A program made the translations under genes and the position numbers. From the NCBI GenBank assembly GCA_030745955.1, contig JASLNQ010000169.1, forward strand, positions 1 to 5,233: DNA of 5,233 nt, read 5' to 3'. Positions 4,487 to 5,233 of the stretch are shown in pieces (position 1 is the first letter of the stretch; the number at the start of each line of letters is the position of its first letter). This DNA comes from Dehalococcoidia bacterium. GTDB taxonomy: Bacteria; Chloroflexota; Dehalococcoidia; UBA1151; UBA1328. The notes under the pieces were generated by a model, which saw nothing but the letters and a program-made list of their open reading frames with translations, was not told where the DNA came from and did not search any database.

Positions 4487-5233
4487 TCAGCCGACAATCA
4501 ACTTCGCACTCTCGGCGAGGTTGTTTTTTTGCGCGGTGCTGAAGGGGGTAGATTCCAGGGCCGATACCGCCTCGGCGACGAGTTCGGCGACCTGTTTTTC
4601 GGCATACGATTTGCTGCCTGTCTCATCCAGTATCGAAGTGATTTCGTCGATGTCAGCGGGGTCGAGTACCCGCTTCATAAAAATCTCGCCGAGACGCCGT
4701 CGCACCGTTGGTGTTCCGTTCTCGATTGCGTGGGCCGTCGCCAGCGACTTCTTCTTCGACTGGAGCCTTCCCCGTTGGACCTCGTCCCGCCCCGCGTCCC
4801 CTACCGGCCAGAGTGCCATCAGGTCGATGTTCAGTCCCTGTGCCGTGCCAACTGCAGTGCCATATCGGGCCAGGGCGTCGAGTACCGGTTCATCTGCCCC
4901 GGCTGCGATTCCGCCGAGTCTTGCGGTAGCGCCGAATAGCGCACCGCGTTTGCTGGCAACGTTCATGATTTCCCTGACGCCCACTGCGGCCCGCTCCTGG
5001 AACGAAATGTCGAGGTATTCACCCTCGCACACTTCGAGCGTGGCGTTGTCGAGTGCCTCCAGCGCCATCGAGATTCTTCGGGGGTTCGATATCGGGCCAT
5101 CTGCCTTCCGCTGTTCGAAGATCGAAATCCGGGCCATGGCGTGGATTCCATCGCCAGCGTTGATCGCCTGCGCCGGACCCCACGACCACCAGATCGTCGG
5201 GCGGTTGTTGCGCTCGGTGTTGGCGTTCTGGAC
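4487..5233 (-). CDS. Divergent polyprenyl synthetase family protein (C-terminal 248 aa, cut by right edge)
   Basis: The frame is open from the right edge (reads VQNANTERNNRPTIWWSWG) to a TGA at 4489-4487. The ATG at 5137 is internal: the 32 codons before it match the family (RPTIW, GPAQAINAGDGIHAMA). The family makes geranyl, farnesyl, geranylgeranyl or longer diphosphates from DMAPP and IPP. Other family marks are GEYLDISFQER (39-49, counted from that ATG) and SKKKSLATAHAIENG (127-141). The catalytic signature is eroded. The first motif, aligned on RPTxW, ends in Asn where DDxxD has Asp, and the following Arg pair is RN. The second motif (usually FQIRDD) reads QGLNIDL (100-106), leaving one Asp. 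The KT of the mid-protein motif is KR (63-64). It may be a non-catalytic partner subunit, or an enzyme of changed activity. The first two residues of the first motif lie outside the window. pgk follows after 35 bp. Confidence 0.8.
   Translation of the reverse strand, partial: VQNANTERNNRPTIWWSWGPAQAINAGDGIHAMARISIFEQRKADGPISNPRRISMALEALDNATLEVCEGEYLDISFQERAAVGVREIMNVASKRGALFGATARLGGIAAGADEPVLDALARYGTAVGTAQGLNIDLMALWPVGDAGRDEVQRGRLQSKKKSLATAHAIENGTPTVRRRLGEIFMKRVLDPADIDEITSILDETGSKSYAEKQVAELVAEAVSALESTPFSTAQKNNLAESAKLIVG

Noticed and set aside
4487..5137. Treating the ATG at 5137 as the true start of the prenyl synthetase gene
   Set aside because: The frame stays open to the window edge and the 32 codons upstream encode conserved family sequence (RPTIW, GPAQAINAGDG), so the gene is longer and cut by the window.
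1..5233. tRNA genes, CRISPR arrays, transposase or attachment sites
   Set aside because: No T-arm consensus with cloverleaf partners, no regular spaced repeats and no transposase-like frame were found by reading both strands.

Overview
The window is a GC-rich bacterial segment. All five substantial genes lie on the minus strand, and the first codons of a sixth enter from the left edge. In transcription order (right to left) they are: a polyprenyl synthetase homologue cut by the right edge (4487-5233), phosphoglycerate kinase pgk (3273-4451), triosephosphate isomerase tpiA (2437-3207), tRNA dimethylallyltransferase miaA (1410-2354), a diaminopimelate epimerase family protein dapF (306-1160), and the start of a further gene at 24-1. 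The protein style (the MiaA GGSGQYIWALIEGW block, the prenyl synthetase RPTIWWSWGPAQAINAGDG block, and a GGGST instead of GGGDT in Pgk) reminds me of Chloroflexota, perhaps a Dehalococcoidia/SAR202-like lineage. This is recognition from memory, not a search result, so the assignment is tentative.

Layout: the prenyl synthetase homologue, pgk, tpiA and miaA are separated by only 35, 65 and 82 bp and probably form one transcription unit. A 249-bp gap follows miaA. It holds a perfect 20-bp palindrome (1273-1292) and, nearer dapF, a minus-strand hairpin followed by five T (1217-1239) that could end the miaA transcript. dapF is followed by a 281-bp gap with a large 12-bp inverted repeat (164-210), an overlapping G-quadruplex motif on the plus strand, and short repeats. 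A new minus-strand start codon then appears at 24 with residues MKFAERVE.

Functionally, tpiA and pgk are adjacent steps of lower glycolysis/gluconeogenesis. miaA and the prenyl synthetase family both draw on dimethylallyl diphosphate, whose synthesis by the MEP route starts from the triose phosphate TpiA makes. dapF acts in lysine/meso-DAP synthesis, and the gene starting at 24 may be a related PLP aminotransferase.

No new multi-gene system is evident; the layout is that of a housekeeping cluster. The points worth a second look are changes at catalytic positions in otherwise well-preserved enzymes. The DapF homologue has serine at both catalytic cysteine positions while its DAP-binding residues are kept. 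The prenyl synthetase homologue has lost key residues of both aspartate-rich motifs. Pgk has Ser for the Mg-nucleotide Asp of the GGGDT motif.
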